Assembly: GCA_003278705.1 (NCBI GenBank)
Contig: QCDR01000013.1
Coordinates: 1-40,822 of the forward strand
Length of the DNA: 40,822 bases
Direction of reading: 5' to 3'
Origin: Prochlorococcus sp. AG-355-J23
GTDB lineage: Bacteria; Cyanobacteriota; Cyanobacteriia; PCC-6307; Cyanobiaceae
This document shows, piece after piece, positions 20,118 to 29,541 of the stretch. Numbering within the stretch: the stretch's first letter is position 1; every line of letters starts with the position of its first letter. The position numbers and the translations under genes are program-made. Below the pieces are notes generated by a model, which was given only the letters and a program-made list of their open reading frames with translations, was not told the DNA's origin and did no database searches.

Positions 20118-21065
20118 CTACTTATCCGAGATAGTGCTAAATTGGCTGCCCGTTGTTTGAAGGTTTAAGAACGGTGCTCTGCTAGCTACACCTGACTTCT
20201 CCCAAGCTTTCACCATTGCTTGACTTACGTTTTTACCATTTTCTTTTTTACACAAAGCTAAGATACTTGGCCCAGCCCCACTGATTGCGCATCCTAGAGC
20301 GCCTGCATTTAGTGCGGCATCTTTAACTTCTAATCCACCCTTTATAAGTTTCCATCTGTAGGGTTCATGTAACTTATCAAACATTCCCTCTTTTATAAGT
20401 TCCGCATTACCTGCTTTTAAGCCGTTTAATAACAAAGTAAGTGCCCCCATATTTGTAACTGCATCAGATATGGGTACATTCTTGGGCATAACCTTTCTTG
20501 CTTCACTTGTGCTTAGACGAATTGCAGGTATTGCTACAACAGCTTTAATTGAATCGTGCCAATCACATCTAATGATTCTCCATCTGTGAGAAGAAGACCT
20601 GGCTGTTAAGCAAAGCCCGCCCAAAAGAGAGGGAACTACATTATCAGGATGACCCTCTATATCAATAGCAAGTTCAAGGAGTTTTTCTTTGGACAATGGA
20701 GAATTCATTATTGCATTTGCTCCGATTAGTCCGGCAACTATTGCAGTAGCACTACTTCCGAGCCCGCGTGCAGGCGGCACAGCTAACTTAACTCTTGCTT
20801 CAAGTGCAAAAGGATCCATATTTGCGCTCTCCCATACTTTCTGAGCTGCTCTAAAAACTAAGTTTTCAGGTCCTCCCCTTAAATGATTACCATCTGTACT
20901 TTCCATTATTAAATCAAATCTATCTCCACCACCTTCAATTCTTGTAAAAATAAACTCGTTATACAAATCTAATGCTGCTCCAAGACAATCGAATCCGGGC
21001 CCTAAATTGGCAGTTGTGGAAGGCACTGTTACCCTTATTTTTTTACCTACTTCAGGAATAGACAT
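20118..21065 (-). CDS. thrB: homoserine kinase
   Basis: Phosphorylates L-homoserine to O-phosphohomoserine, the branch step to threonine. A 315-residue GHMP-family kinase: N-terminal VPSTTANLGPGFDCLG (14-29), the ATP-binding glycine-rich loop PPARGLGSSA (97-106), and the C-terminal GAMP-like motif ALGCAISGAGPSILAL. All three GHMP motifs are intact. It follows glk by 9 bases on the same strand, within a run that also holds thrS. Confidence 0.96.
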   Translation of the reverse strand: MSIPEVGKKIRVTVPSTTANLGPGFDCLGAALDLYNEFIFTRIEGGGDRFDLIMESTDGNHLRGGPENLVFRAAQKVWESANMDPFALEARVKLAVPPARGLGSSATAIVAGLIGANAIMNSPLSKEKLLELAIDIEGHPDNVVPSLLGGLCLTARSSSHRWRIIRCDWHDSIKAVVAIPAIRLSTSEARKVMPKNVPISDAVTNMGALTLLLNGLKAGNAELIKEGMFDKLHEPYRWKLIKGGLEVKDAALNAGALGCAISGAGPSILALCKKENGKNVSQAMVKAWEKSGVASRAPFLNLQTTGSQFSTISDK

Positions 21066-21074
21066 TTTTTGTTT

Positions 21075-22109
21075 TTAAGTTTTTAAAAGCATTTTTGCTC
21101 TGCAGGCTGCACTAAAAAGTCCAAACTCTTCATCTAAAATTACATTCATAGGTATTCTCCTAAGAATATCTTTTAATCTTCCCTTGTCGAAAAATTGTTT
21201 TAAAAATAAATCTGATTTAAAGTTTTTGAAATGTTTTGATGCGGTTCCTCCAGAAATCCATAACCCGCCAAAGCACAATTCTTGAAGAGCAACATCTCCT
21301 AATAAAGAGGCATAAGCACTTAACCAAATCCTCTCAACTTCAATCATTAGCTGATCACCTTCTTTAGAAAGATTACAAATTTTTTCAGGTAGTTCTTTTC
21401 TGGCAGCATCAAAAATTTTAATTTTTTTTATATATTGTTGTAGAGGATGGTTTTGGGCATCAGGTTTGCTTAGTCTCCATTCGGCAATTCTTGATAAACC
21501 AGTGCCACTTATAATTCTTTCACAAGATATCCTTTCAACTTTTAGGTAACTCTTAAGCCAAATTTTTAATTCCCATTCTAATTTTGACTTTGGGGAGTAC
21601 TCAACATGACCACCTTCACTAGCTAAAACTTTTACCTTTTCCCCTGATATTAGGCCTCTTGCTATGCCCAAACCAGTCCCCGCTCCAACAATGGCATGCA
21701 AATCATTATTAGCACCTTCAGAATGTGATCCATTCTGGATAGTTGAATATTGACTTTTTTTTAAGAAAGGAATTCCATAAATTTGTACTGCAAAATCATT
21801 TATTAGCTCACATTGTTCAAATTTAAATTTATTTTTTAATTTATTTCCTGAAATATTCCATGACAAGTTCATGATTTTTGCGTTGTTGTTAGATAGAGGA
21901 CCAGCTACAGCAAAACATGCAGAAGAAGGATGGGTAATATTTTTGCATTCATTTTTAAGAAAATCTTCTAGTATCAGTTCAAAAGAATTCCAATCAGAAG
22001 ATATATATTTCTTTTTTAATATCAATTTAGGCGAATCATCATTTATTACTCTTTCGAATATTCCCAATAGAACCTTGGTACCCCCTAAATCACAAGCCAG
22101 AAAATTCAT
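21075..22109 (-). CDS. glk: glucokinase
   Basis: ATP-dependent phosphorylation of glucose to glucose-6-phosphate. 344 residues with the ASKHA-fold phosphate motif DLGGTKVLLG (7-16), an inner GAGTGLGIARG, a glucose-contacting EGGHVEYSP segment and the C-terminal GGLWISGG. Matches the bacterial Glk (non-ROK) group in length and motifs. It is 10 bases downstream of thrS and 9 upstream of thrB, in a tightly packed run of unrelated housekeeping genes. Confidence 0.93.
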   Translation of the reverse strand: MNFLACDLGGTKVLLGIFERVINDDSPKLILKKKYISSDWNSFELILEDFLKNECKNITHPSSACFAVAGPLSNNNAKIMNLSWNISGNKLKNKFKFEQCELINDFAVQIYGIPFLKKSQYSTIQNGSHSEGANNDLHAIVGAGTGLGIARGLISGEKVKVLASEGGHVEYSPKSKLEWELKIWLKSYLKVERISCERIISGTGLSRIAEWRLSKPDAQNHPLQQYIKKIKIFDAARKELPEKICNLSKEGDQLMIEVERIWLSAYASLLGDVALQELCFGGLWISGGTASKHFKNFKSDLFLKQFFDKGRLKDILRRIPMNVILDEEFGLFSAACRAKMLLKT

Positions 22110-22119
22110 TTATCCGAAA

Positions 22120-24036
22120 TTATTCTGTTCTCCCTTTTTTTTCTATTAATTCATTCAATATTTTGTAAAGATTAGGTAGGTCAAAAATTCCTAAATTTGT
22201 TCCATCTAAAGCTCTTAAAGCGACTGAATCAATTTCCTCTTCTTTATCTCCAATAACTGCAATTAAAGGAACTCTCCCGAGAGTTGCCTCTCTTATTTTA
22301 TATCCTATTTTTTCATTCCTAACATCAACTTTTGATCGGTAACCATTATTATTTATTAATTCATTAAACGTTAAACACTTTTCAATATTTCTATCAGTAA
22401 TGCTCAATAAAATTATTTGATAAGGTGCAAGCCAAATTGGGAATTTTGCCTCATATTGTTCAATTAAGATTCCGATAAATCTCTCAAAGGATCCTAAAAT
22501 TGCTCTGTGAAGCATAACTGGATTTCTTTTCTCATTATCAATATCTACATAAGTTGCATCCAATCTAATAGGCATTGAGAAATCAACCTGAATAGTACCG
22601 CATTGCCAGACTCTATTAAGACAATCTTTTAAGGAGAATTCTATTTTTGGACCATAAAAAGCCCCTTCTCCTGGTTGGAGTTCCCATTTTAGGTTCTTAT
22701 TATCTAAAGCTTTGGTAAGAGCCTCCTCTGATTTATCCCAAATCTCTTCACTACCTACCCTTTTTTCAGGACGGGTTGATAATTTGATAATGATTTCATC
22801 AAAACCAAAAGTTTTATAAACCTCGAAAACAAGATCTATAAAAGTTGATACCTCCTCTTGAATTTGCTCTTCTGTGCAGAATATGTGTGCATCATCTTGA
22901 GTAAAGTTTCTTACTCTCATTAAGCCGTGCAGTGCACCAGAGGGCTCATTTCTGTGACAAGAACCAAATTCAGCAAGACGAATAGGTAAATCCTTATAAC
23001 TTTTTAAACCTTGATTAAATACTTGTATATGGCATGGACAATTCATTGGTTTAATTGCATAAGTTCGATTTTCTGATGCAGTAGTGAACATATCGTTTCT
23101 AAATTTTTCCCAATGACCGGATTTTTCCCAAAGAGATTTATCAACAGCTTGTGGGGTTTTAATTTCTAAATAATCATTTTTTTTGAGTATTTCTCTTATG
23201 TACTTTTCCAGTACTTGGTAAATTGTCCATCCATTTGGATGCCAAAAAATCATTCCTGGAGATTCTTCTTGTATATGAAATAGTGAATGTTTTTTACCAA
23301 GTTTTCTATGATCTCTTTTTTCAGCTTCTTCAATTCTTGTTAAATAATCCTTGAGTTCTTTTTCTTTTGCCCATGCAGTTCCATATATTCTCTGTAATGA
23401 TTCATTCTCACTATTTCCTCTCCAGTATGAACCTGATAATTTAAGTAATTTAAAGTGTCTCAAATGTCTAGTATTGGGTACATGAGGCCCTCTACACATA
23501 TCGATATATTCTTCGTGTTTGTATAAATTGATGAGCCCTTCTTCAGGAATTTCTTCAATTATTCGCAATTTAAAAGTCTCATCTCTTTCTTTAAACGTTT
23601 TAATTGCCTCTTCTTTAGAAACTTGTAAAATTTCAACGTCATAGTTTGTTTTTATTAATTTATTAATTCTATTTTCGATTTTTATTAAATCTTCAGGAGT
23701 AAATCTGTATTTTGAAAAAATATCATAATAAAAACCATCTTCAATTACAGGCCCAATCGCCATCTTAATATCAGAGTAAATTTGTTTAACTGCATGTCCA
23801 ATAAGGTGAGCAAATGAATGTCTTATTATTTCAATGCCTTCTTTATCTTTTGATGTGATGATTACAACTTCGGAATCTCTTCTTATAGGAATAGTTGCAT
23901 CAAGAAGAACATCATTTACTTTCCCAGCAATTGTTGCTTTAGCTAATCCAGCACCTATACTCTGGGCAATTTCTAGAATAGTTACAGATTTTTCGAAAAC
24001 CTTTTTTGAACCATCGGGTAAGGTAATTATTGGCAT
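22120..24036 (-). CDS. thrS: threonyl-tRNA synthetase
   Basis: Class II synthetase that charges tRNA-Thr. 638 residues, near the E. coli length. Domains: TGS (about 1-61); an editing domain with HSFAH at 73-77 and a downstream CRGPH, so the hydrolysis of mischarged Ser-tRNA is predicted to be intact; and the catalytic core with MNCPCHI (zinc-ligand cysteine), motif 2 [19 protein letters not shown] and motif 3 in [12 protein letters not shown]. The C-terminal anticodon-binding domain follows. The ATG is 3 bases past the trpS stop and is served by a GGAG that straddles the trpS end. Confidence 0.97.
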   Translation of the reverse strand: MPIITLPDGSKKVFEKSVTILEIAQSIGAGLAKATIAGKVNDVLLDATIPIRRDSEVVIITSKDKEGIEIIRHSFAHLIGHAVKQIYSDIKMAIGPVIEDGFYYDIFSKYRFTPEDLIKIENRINKLIKTNYDVEILQVSKEEAIKTFKERDETFKLRIIEEIPEEGLINLYKHEEYIDMCRGPHVPNTRHLRHFKLLKLSGSYWRGNSENESLQRIYGTAWAKEKELKDYLTRIEEAEKRDHRKLGKKHSLFHIQEESPGMIFWHPNGWTIYQVLEKYIREILKKNDYLEIKTPQAVDKSLWEKSGHWEKFRNDMFTTASENRTYAIKPMNCPCHIQVFNQGLKSYKDLPIRLAEFGSCHRNEPSGALHGLMRVRNFTQDDAHIFCTEEQIQEEVSTFIDLVFEVYKTFGFDEIIIKLSTRPEKRVGSEEIWDKSEEALTKALDNKNLKWELQPGEGAFYGPKIEFSLKDCLNRVWQCGTIQVDFSMPIRLDATYVDIDNEKRNPVMLHRAILGSFERFIGILIEQYEAKFPIWLAPYQIILLSITDRNIEKCLTFNELINNNGYRSKVDVRNEKIGYKIREATLGRVPLIAVIGDKEEEIDSVALRALDGTNLGIFDLPNLYKILNELIEKKGRTE

Positions 24037-24039
24037 ATT

Positions 24040-25056
24040 TTATTTCTCCATTTTAAAGAATCCCAATTTTGATTTAACTCTTTTTAAAGTCTGATTTGCT
24101 AAATCTTCAGCTTTTTCCTTCCCTTCATCAAGGATTTTATTTAATTGATATGGATCATTAATTAGTAATTTATATTTTTTTTGAATAGGTTCTAGTGATT
24201 CAATAAGTTGTTCTGTAATTAATTTTTTAAATGTCCCCCATCCCGTCTCTGAGAAATCATTTTCACATCGAGAAATTTCTTTGCCAGATAAAATTGAATA
24301 AATCATCAAAAGATTTTTAGATTCTGGTCTCTCAGGATTGTTAAATTCAATTCCAATAGAACTGTCACTTTTTGCTCTTTTTATTTTTTTCGTTATTACT
24401 TCAGGAGCATCTAATAAGTTAATACGACTGCCTTCATTAGGATCACTTTTGCTCATCTTTTTTGAACCATCAATTAAACTCATTATTTTCGAACCATTCT
24501 TCATTATGATTGGTTGAGGGATCTTTAAAATATTTTTATCCTTACTAAATCTGGCATTAATTCTCTGTTGTGCAATATCTCTTGCAAGTTCAAGATGTTG
24601 TTTTTGATCCTCACCTACTGGTACGAAGTCAGCATCATAAAGAAGAATGTCTGCAGCCATAAGTATTGGATAGTCAAATAATCCAATAGATACATTATTA
24701 CCCTGTTGTATCGATTTTTCTTTGAATTGAATCATTCTTTCCATCCAATTTATTGGTGTCATGCAATTTAATATCCAACAAAGTTCTGAATGCGCTGAAA
24801 TCTGACTTTGGACAAAAATTGAGCATATATTGGGATCTATCCCACAAGCAACGTACAAAGCTGCAGTAGAGATAGTGTTTTTAGATAATTCTTTGGGATT
24901 ATATGAAGCTGTGATTGCGTGCAAATCGACTACACATAGGAATGTTTCATATTGCTCTTGAAGCGTAACCCAATTATTTATGGCCCCAAGCCAATTCCCA
25001 ATATGTAAATCACCAGTTGGTTGAACTCCCGAAAGAATTCTTTTTTTATTTGCCAT
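24040..25056 (-). CDS. trpS: tryptophanyl-tRNA synthetase
   Basis: Class I synthetase that charges tRNA-Trp. 338 residues with the HIGH-type motif HIGN at 18-21 (preceded by SGVQPTGDL), a VGEDQKQHLELARDIA segment and KMSKS at 200-204. Length and motifs match bacterial TrpRS. Its start overlaps the end of the upstream RG-rich gene by 11 bases, and thrS follows after 3 bases, making a three-gene translational unit. Confidence 0.97.
   Translation of the reverse strand: MANKKRILSGVQPTGDLHIGNWLGAINNWVTLQEQYETFLCVVDLHAITASYNPKELSKNTISTAALYVACGIDPNICSIFVQSQISAHSELCWILNCMTPINWMERMIQFKEKSIQQGNNVSIGLFDYPILMAADILLYDADFVPVGEDQKQHLELARDIAQQRINARFSKDKNILKIPQPIIMKNGSKIMSLIDGSKKMSKSDPNEGSRINLLDAPEVITKKIKRAKSDSSIGIEFNNPERPESKNLLMIYSILSGKEISRCENDFSETGWGTFKKLITEQLIESLEPIQKKYKLLINDPYQLNKILDEGKEKAEDLANQTLKRVKSKLGFFKMEK
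24046..24049 (-). promoter_or_regulatory. thrS ribosome binding site inside the trpS 3' end
   Basis: GGAG on the minus strand, 9 bases before the thrS ATG and within the last codons of trpS. It supports the chosen thrS start and suggests that translation of the two synthetases is linked. It stands out because most genes in this window lack a clear Shine-Dalgarno sequence. Confidence 0.6.
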
Positions 25057-25468
25057 CCTTTTCTACTTCGCTAGATTGGATTTCTTCAGTTGATGTACTT
25101 TTTGCAGGTCTTGCAAAAGGGTCAGGTGCTTTTTTTGTCTTTTCTTCATAAGGATTTTGGGATTGTCTACTCGGAGAAGAGTTTTTATTATTTTTTGCAT
25201 ATTCTGTTATTGATTCAATCAATTTTTCGTCTTTGATCATTTCGCTAAGTGTTCTAACAGAGAAACCCAGAACTGCAACGGTAGATCTTAATTGAAAGGT
25301 CTCTTGTATTGATTTAACAGCTTTCATTTCGTTATCACTCAATCTTATGCGGAATCCTCCTCCATCTCTTCTGCCGCCTGATCTTTCTCTGAAATTAGAT
25401 CTTTCATTGTTAGAACGACCTCTGTAATTTTCTTCTCCAGGATTATTGCTGAAATTTGAATTAGACAT
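25046..25468 (-). CDS. RG-rich small protein with a ribbon-helix-helix-like core, unknown function
   Basis: 140 residues in three parts. Residues 1-38 are low complexity, rich in N, R, G and S, with repeated RG/RR patches (YRGRSN, ERSGGRRDGGG). Residues 38-80 form a predicted strand and two helices (FRIRLS, then DNEMKAVKSIQETF, then STVAVLGFSVRTLSEMI), a layout like ribbon-helix-helix DNA-binding proteins. Residues 95-140 are polar and probably disordered, ending acidic. I do not recognise a named family. It begins the run into trpS and thrS, overlapping trpS by 11 bases. A nucleic-acid-binding role is inferred from composition and layout only. Confidence 0.7.
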   Translation of the reverse strand: MSNSNFSNNPGEENYRGRSNNERSNFRERSGGRRDGGGFRIRLSDNEMKAVKSIQETFQLRSTVAVLGFSVRTLSEMIKDEKLIESITEYAKNNKNSSPSRQSQNPYEEKTKKAPDPFARPAKSTSTEEIQSSEVEKDGK

Positions 25469-25633
25469 CTTGATGTTTCTTAAGTTATTTAAATAGTCTA
25501 TTAACTTAGCATCTTGTTATGCAATAAGTCTTTTTAAAAGCCTTAAATTTTTATCTTTTGATTAACGACTTATGAAATTTTGCTTTTCTCATTCACAACT
25601 TGCATTAAAATAAAATTAGAAAAATAAAATATT
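25469..25633. other. divergent intergenic region
   Basis: 165 bases between the RG-rich gene (minus) and the DUF697 gene (plus), the largest gap in the window, which must hold both promoters. On the plus strand TTGCAT (25600-25605) is followed by several TAAAAT words, but spacing and leader length fit poorly. On the minus strand TTGCAT is followed after 15 bases by TAATAG. No tRNA, small RNA or terminator was recognised. Confidence 0.4.
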
Positions 25634-26968
25634 GTGTTTGATATTAGTAAAGACAACCTTTTAAAGGATTTTATAAAGTTTCCAAAAAAAAATCTTTTTA
25701 TAATTTTATTATTGATAGGGTTTGGGGAATGGTTTGTAAGTGACTTAATTCATTTTGCAGGAGGCTCAATAGGATTTTTTGCGTTGTGTTTGGGGGGATA
25801 TTTTTACTTGAAAAATGATAAGCCTAAATTTAATGAGCCAAATAATTTAGATGGTTGGATAAATTTATGTAATGAAGATTTAAATTTTTTTGAAGAACTT
25901 GAAGCAACAAATGGATTAGAACAACAGAATTCAAAAAGACACAAAATGCTTGATTCGATTCTTAATAGATGCGAAAAAGAAAAAATAAGTTTTATTGGAC
26001 AAAAAGATTATCAAAGTTTTCAATCTGTTTTGAAAAGTAATTTTAAAGCAGAAAAGTTTGACTTTGATTTATACGAAAAACTACCTAAATATAATTCTTC
26101 TCAAGTTATTCCCGAAGAGGCTTTGAAGAGTGATGCAATCTTGTATTTTATAAACTTGCCTTTGTCGGCAAATGATTTTTTGTGGCTGGAAAAGTTTCCT
26201 AAAAATATGCCGATCTGGTTGGTGGCTTTAACTTCCAACGAAATAGTAGCTAAAAATCAGATAGAAGATCTAAAGTCTCAAATTTCAAGTGAATTTATAA
26301 ATAGGATTATTACTTTAGATGTGAATAAGAATGAAATAACAAATATACCTTTATCGTTAAGGAAGTTTTTTATAAGTTCATCTAAAAATATTGAAAATAC
26401 AAAAAAAAGGCTCTTGAAAGAACTTCATGTTGCTTGGCAATCTGAAATTGAAGGGATAAGAAGAATTCAGTTAAAAGGTATACAAAGAAAAAATCAAATT
26501 CTTGTCGCAACAACTGTTTTTTTATCTCCTATCCCATCAATTGATGTTATGGCAATGACAGTACTAAATTCTTTAATGATTAGAGAAATTAAGTCTATCT
26601 GGGGATGTAATTGGTCTCCTGAAATTTTAGATAAAGTATCCAAAGAGATTTTGAAAACTGCAATTGCTCAGGGGGTTGTTGAATGGAGTGGACAGACTTT
26701 AATTGGCATAACAAAATTACATGGCCCTAATTGGCTTGTCTCTGGAACATTTCAGGCTGTAAGTGCTGCATATTTAACAAGAGTAGTATCAAGTTCTTTG
26801 GCTGATTTTATGGCGATAACAAAAGGAGTAGAAAAACCTGATTTGGATTTTATAAAGAAAAATTCTGAGAAAATTGTTGAAAAGGCTTTTGAAAAAGAAA
26901 AAATAAATTGGAAAGGATTTATTTCTGATCTTAGAAAACCACTTATGAAACTATCTTTTAATTCATAA
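25634..26968 (+). CDS. DUF697 membrane protein with a GTPase-like but P-loop-less middle region
   Basis: 444 residues, starting with GTG (no in-frame ATG is near). Two membrane segments lie at about 20-38 and 41-59. The C-terminal part (about 275-400) has the YcjF/DUF697 pattern, with the hydrophobic hairpin LVATTVFLSPIPSIDVMAM and a later GPNWLVSGTFQAVSAAYLTR. In several cyanobacterial relatives DUF697 follows an Era-like GTPase domain. Here residues 118-133 (ISFIGQKDYQSFQSVL) sit where a Walker A loop would be but lack GxxxxGK[ST]; strands ILYFINLP and IWLVALTSNE follow in GTPase order without NKxD. The gene is 20 bases upstream of mntC, so it probably heads that operon. Function unknown. 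Confidence 0.7.
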   Translation: MFDISKDNLLKDFIKFPKKNLFIILLLIGFGEWFVSDLIHFAGGSIGFFALCLGGYFYLKNDKPKFNEPNNLDGWINLCNEDLNFFEELEATNGLEQQNSKRHKMLDSILNRCEKEKISFIGQKDYQSFQSVLKSNFKAEKFDFDLYEKLPKYNSSQVIPEEALKSDAILYFINLPLSANDFLWLEKFPKNMPIWLVALTSNEIVAKNQIEDLKSQISSEFINRIITLDVNKNEITNIPLSLRKFFISSSKNIENTKKRLLKELHVAWQSEIEGIRRIQLKGIQRKNQILVATTVFLSPIPSIDVMAMTVLNSLMIREIKSIWGCNWSPEILDKVSKEILKTAIAQGVVEWSGQTLIGITKLHGPNWLVSGTFQAVSAAYLTRVVSSSLADFMAITKGVEKPDLDFIKKNSEKIVEKAFEKEKINWKGFISDLRKPLMKLSFNS

Positions 26969-26988
26969 TCTAGGGATGAATTTTAAAT

Positions 26989-27888
26989 ATGAGAAAAAAT
27001 ATTATTTTTTTTAGTTTGATACTTCTTCTTTCTCTTGCTTCAGGATCATGTAAGAGAATATCAAATAAAAATGAAACTAAAGAAGTAATTCTGGCAAGTT
27101 TCACTGTTTTGGCGGACATAATTAGCAATATCGCTAAAGATGATTTTATTGTTAGATCAATAACGAAACCTGGAGTTGAAGTTCATGGTTACCAACCAAC
27201 TCCAAGCGATTTGGTAAATGCCTCTAATGCTTTTGTCTTTATTGATAATGGATTTGGATTTGAATTATGGGCTGAAAAATTTGTTTCTAATTTAAAAGTT
27301 AAAAGAATTACTGTCGCGGAAGATTTAGATCCTATATTTATCAGTGAAGATTTTTATAAAGGGAAACCCAATCCTCATGCCTGGATTTCTCCAAAAAGAG
27401 GAATCCTATACGTAGATATTCTCGTGGATTCTTTATCAGAATTGAGGCCATCCAAAAGGACATTATTTGAAGAAAATGGAAAAATTTATAAAGATAAACT
27501 ATCTAACATAGATAAAGAATTTTCACTTTTTATTAATAACTTAAATAAAGACAGGAGGTATCTAGTAAGTTGTGAAGGTGCTTTTTCATATTTAACAAAT
27601 GATTATGGATTAGAGGAAGTTTATTTGTGGCCAGTTAATGCTGAGAGTCAAATTACTCCTAAAAGAATGGCAAGAACAATCTCACTAGTTAAAGAAAAAA
27701 ATGTTCCATCTGTATTTTGCGAAAGTACTGTAAGTAACGAATCTCAAATGGTTGTTGCAAACGAAACTGGAGCTAATTTTGGAGGAAATCTTTTTGTTGA
27801 TTCATTATCTGATGATAGTGGTCCTGCTAGTTCCTATATAAATATGCTTGAGCATAATTTGGATTTGATAAAAAAAGGGCTTTTTTGA
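26989..27888 (+). CDS. mntC: manganese-type ABC transporter substrate-binding protein
   Basis: Captures a divalent metal in the periplasm for the importer that follows. 299 residues with an N-terminal hydrophobic export signal; a cysteine at 21 may be lipidated, but the preceding S-G-S is a weak lipobox. The cluster A-I metal ligands are H66 (VHGYQP), H130 (NPHAW), E196 (SCEGAFSYL) and D271 (LFVDSLS). Glutamate as the third ligand is typical of Mn/Fe binders, whereas zinc binders usually have histidine there. C195 and C244 are 49 residues apart, matching the redox-active pair C219/C268 described in Synechocystis MntC. The motif LWPVNAESQITP is also MntC-like. Manganese specificity is inferred, not proven. 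Confidence 0.9.
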   Translation: MRKNIIFFSLILLLSLASGSCKRISNKNETKEVILASFTVLADIISNIAKDDFIVRSITKPGVEVHGYQPTPSDLVNASNAFVFIDNGFGFELWAEKFVSNLKVKRITVAEDLDPIFISEDFYKGKPNPHAWISPKRGILYVDILVDSLSELRPSKRTLFEENGKIYKDKLSNIDKEFSLFINNLNKDRRYLVSCEGAFSYLTNDYGLEEVYLWPVNAESQITPKRMARTISLVKEKNVPSVFCESTVSNESQMVVANETGANFGGNLFVDSLSDDSGPASSYINMLEHNLDLIKKGLF

Positions 27889-27891
27889 ATT

Positions 27892-28656
27892 ATGGAAACA
27901 ATCAATTATCAAAACTTTAGGATTCAGGCAGAGAATATTTGCGTAGATTACAACGGAAAGGTGGCTTTGTATGATGCCAATTTAAGATTGAAACCTGGCC
28001 AGATTTGTGGGTTAGTAGGAATGAACGGGGCTGGTAAAACAACTTTTTTTAATGCTTTAACTGGCTTTGTAAATATTTCAAAGGGAAAAATTAGAATAAA
28101 TGGAGAGTCAGTAAGATCTGCTCAAAAAGATCAGACAATTGCTTATGTTCCTCAAAATGAGGGAATTGATAGTCAATTCCCAATAAGTGTTTGGGATGTG
28201 GTGATGATGGGAAGATATGGTTCGATGAATATTTTTAGGTCTCCAAGGGAGTCTGATGTTCAGGCGGTTAAAGATGCTATTGAGAGAGTTGATCTTACTG
28301 ATCATTTATCTACACCTATTGGAAACTTATCTGGAGGTCAGAGAAAACGAACTTTTTTGGCTAGAGCAATTGCGCAAAGAGCATCAATATTACTTCTTGA
28401 TGAGCCTTTTTCAGGTGTTGATATAAGAACTGAGAAACTTATCTCGGAATTATTTATTCAATTTAAAAATGAGGGAAAAACCATATTATTATCAACACAC
28501 GATATGATTCATGTCCGTGAATTTTGTGATTTGGTTCTTTTAATAAATAAAACTGTTGTAGCTTATGGCGAAACCTCAGAAGTGTTTACCCCTGAAAATA
28601 TTACAACCACTTTTGGAGGGATCTCACCTGATTTCTTGTTAGGACCTGAATCCTAA
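27892..28656 (+). CDS. mntA: manganese ABC transporter ATP-binding protein
   Basis: Cytosolic ATPase of the metal importer. 254 residues with Walker A GMNGAGKT (43-50), a Q-loop in VPQNEG, the ABC signature LSGGQRKR, Walker B ILLLDEP and the switch histidine in LSTHD. It starts 3 bases after the mntC stop and is 12 bases from the permease gene, so the three are a single transcription unit. Naming follows the substrate-binding protein; the ATPase alone would not distinguish Mn from Zn. Confidence 0.93.
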   Translation: METINYQNFRIQAENICVDYNGKVALYDANLRLKPGQICGLVGMNGAGKTTFFNALTGFVNISKGKIRINGESVRSAQKDQTIAYVPQNEGIDSQFPISVWDVVMMGRYGSMNIFRSPRESDVQAVKDAIERVDLTDHLSTPIGNLSGGQRKRTFLARAIAQRASILLLDEPFSGVDIRTEKLISELFIQFKNEGKTILLSTHDMIHVREFCDLVLLINKTVVAYGETSEVFTPENITTTFGGISPDFLLGPES

Positions 28657-28668
28657 ATTTTAATTTAT

Positions 28669-29541
28669 ATGGAGTTCTGTTATTTTTTAACTTTAGATTC
28701 ATTCATCACAGATCCTTTAACTCATGACTTTATGAGAAAAGCACTTCTTATGAGTTCATTAGTTGCAGCTGTTTGTGGTTTTCTATCAAGTTATTTAACT
28801 CTAAAAGGATGGGCTTTAATGGGAGATGCAGTCTCACATTCAGTAATGCCTGGTGTTGTGGTTGCTTATGCATTAGGTCTTCCTTTCTCATTAGGGGCAT
28901 TTATTTTCGGAGTTGGTTCTGTAGCATTGATAGGGTTTATTAAGCAGAAATCTAGAGTTAAGGAAGATACTGTTATTGGATTGGTATTTACTGGATTTTT
29001 CGCTCTTGGAATCGTATTGGTTTCCAAGATTAAAAGTAATATTGATCTGCACTCTATTCTTTTTGGTAGTCCATTAGGAATATCACTTTCAGATGTAAAA
29101 CAAACTATATTCATTTCTTTATTGGTAGTAATCCTTTTATCAATTTTTAGAAAAGATTTAATGCTTTATTGTTTTGACCCTAGGCATGCAAAAACAGTTG
29201 GGATTAATGTATTTTTTCTTCATTATTTACTCCTCACATGCTTATCTTTGGCAGCTGTTGTGGGGTTGCAATCTGTTGGAATTATTTTGGTAGTTGCAAT
29301 GTTGATTACACCAGGGGCTACAGCATATTTACTTACGGATAAGTTTGATAATATGACAGTAATTTCAGTATTAAGTGCAATTATCTCAAGCCTAATAGGA
29401 ATCTATGTTAGTTTTTGGTTTGATCTTGAAACGGGTGGATCAATTGTCTTGGCACAAACTTTTATATTTTTGTTCGCTTTTTTATTCGCTCCAAGATATG
29501 GAATATTTAAGTTGAAAAAATTATTTGCTGGGTATAAATGA
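28669..29541 (+). CDS. mntB: manganese ABC transporter permease
   Basis: Membrane channel of the ABC-3 family. 290 residues with about eight hydrophobic helices; conserved features include LTLKGWALMGDAVSHSVMPGV (about 43-63) and, nearer the C-terminus, LQSVGIILVVAMLITPGATAYL. The first ATG gives a short hydrophilic lead of about 18 residues; a later in-frame ATG (MRKALLMSS) is possible. Its stop overlaps the start of the DUF4336 gene as ATGA, indicating coupled translation. Confidence 0.93.
   Translation: MEFCYFLTLDSFITDPLTHDFMRKALLMSSLVAAVCGFLSSYLTLKGWALMGDAVSHSVMPGVVVAYALGLPFSLGAFIFGVGSVALIGFIKQKSRVKEDTVIGLVFTGFFALGIVLVSKIKSNIDLHSILFGSPLGISLSDVKQTIFISLLVVILLSIFRKDLMLYCFDPRHAKTVGINVFFLHYLLLTCLSLAAVVGLQSVGIILVVAMLITPGATAYLLTDKFDNMTVISVLSAIISSLIGIYVSFWFDLETGGSIVLAQTFIFLFAFLFAPRYGIFKLKKLFAGYK

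Noticed and set aside
26989..27888. ZnuA (zinc-binding protein) as the identity of the substrate-binding protein
   Set aside because: The third ligand is glutamate, there is no His-rich loop, and the LWPVNAE and CEST segments match MntC.
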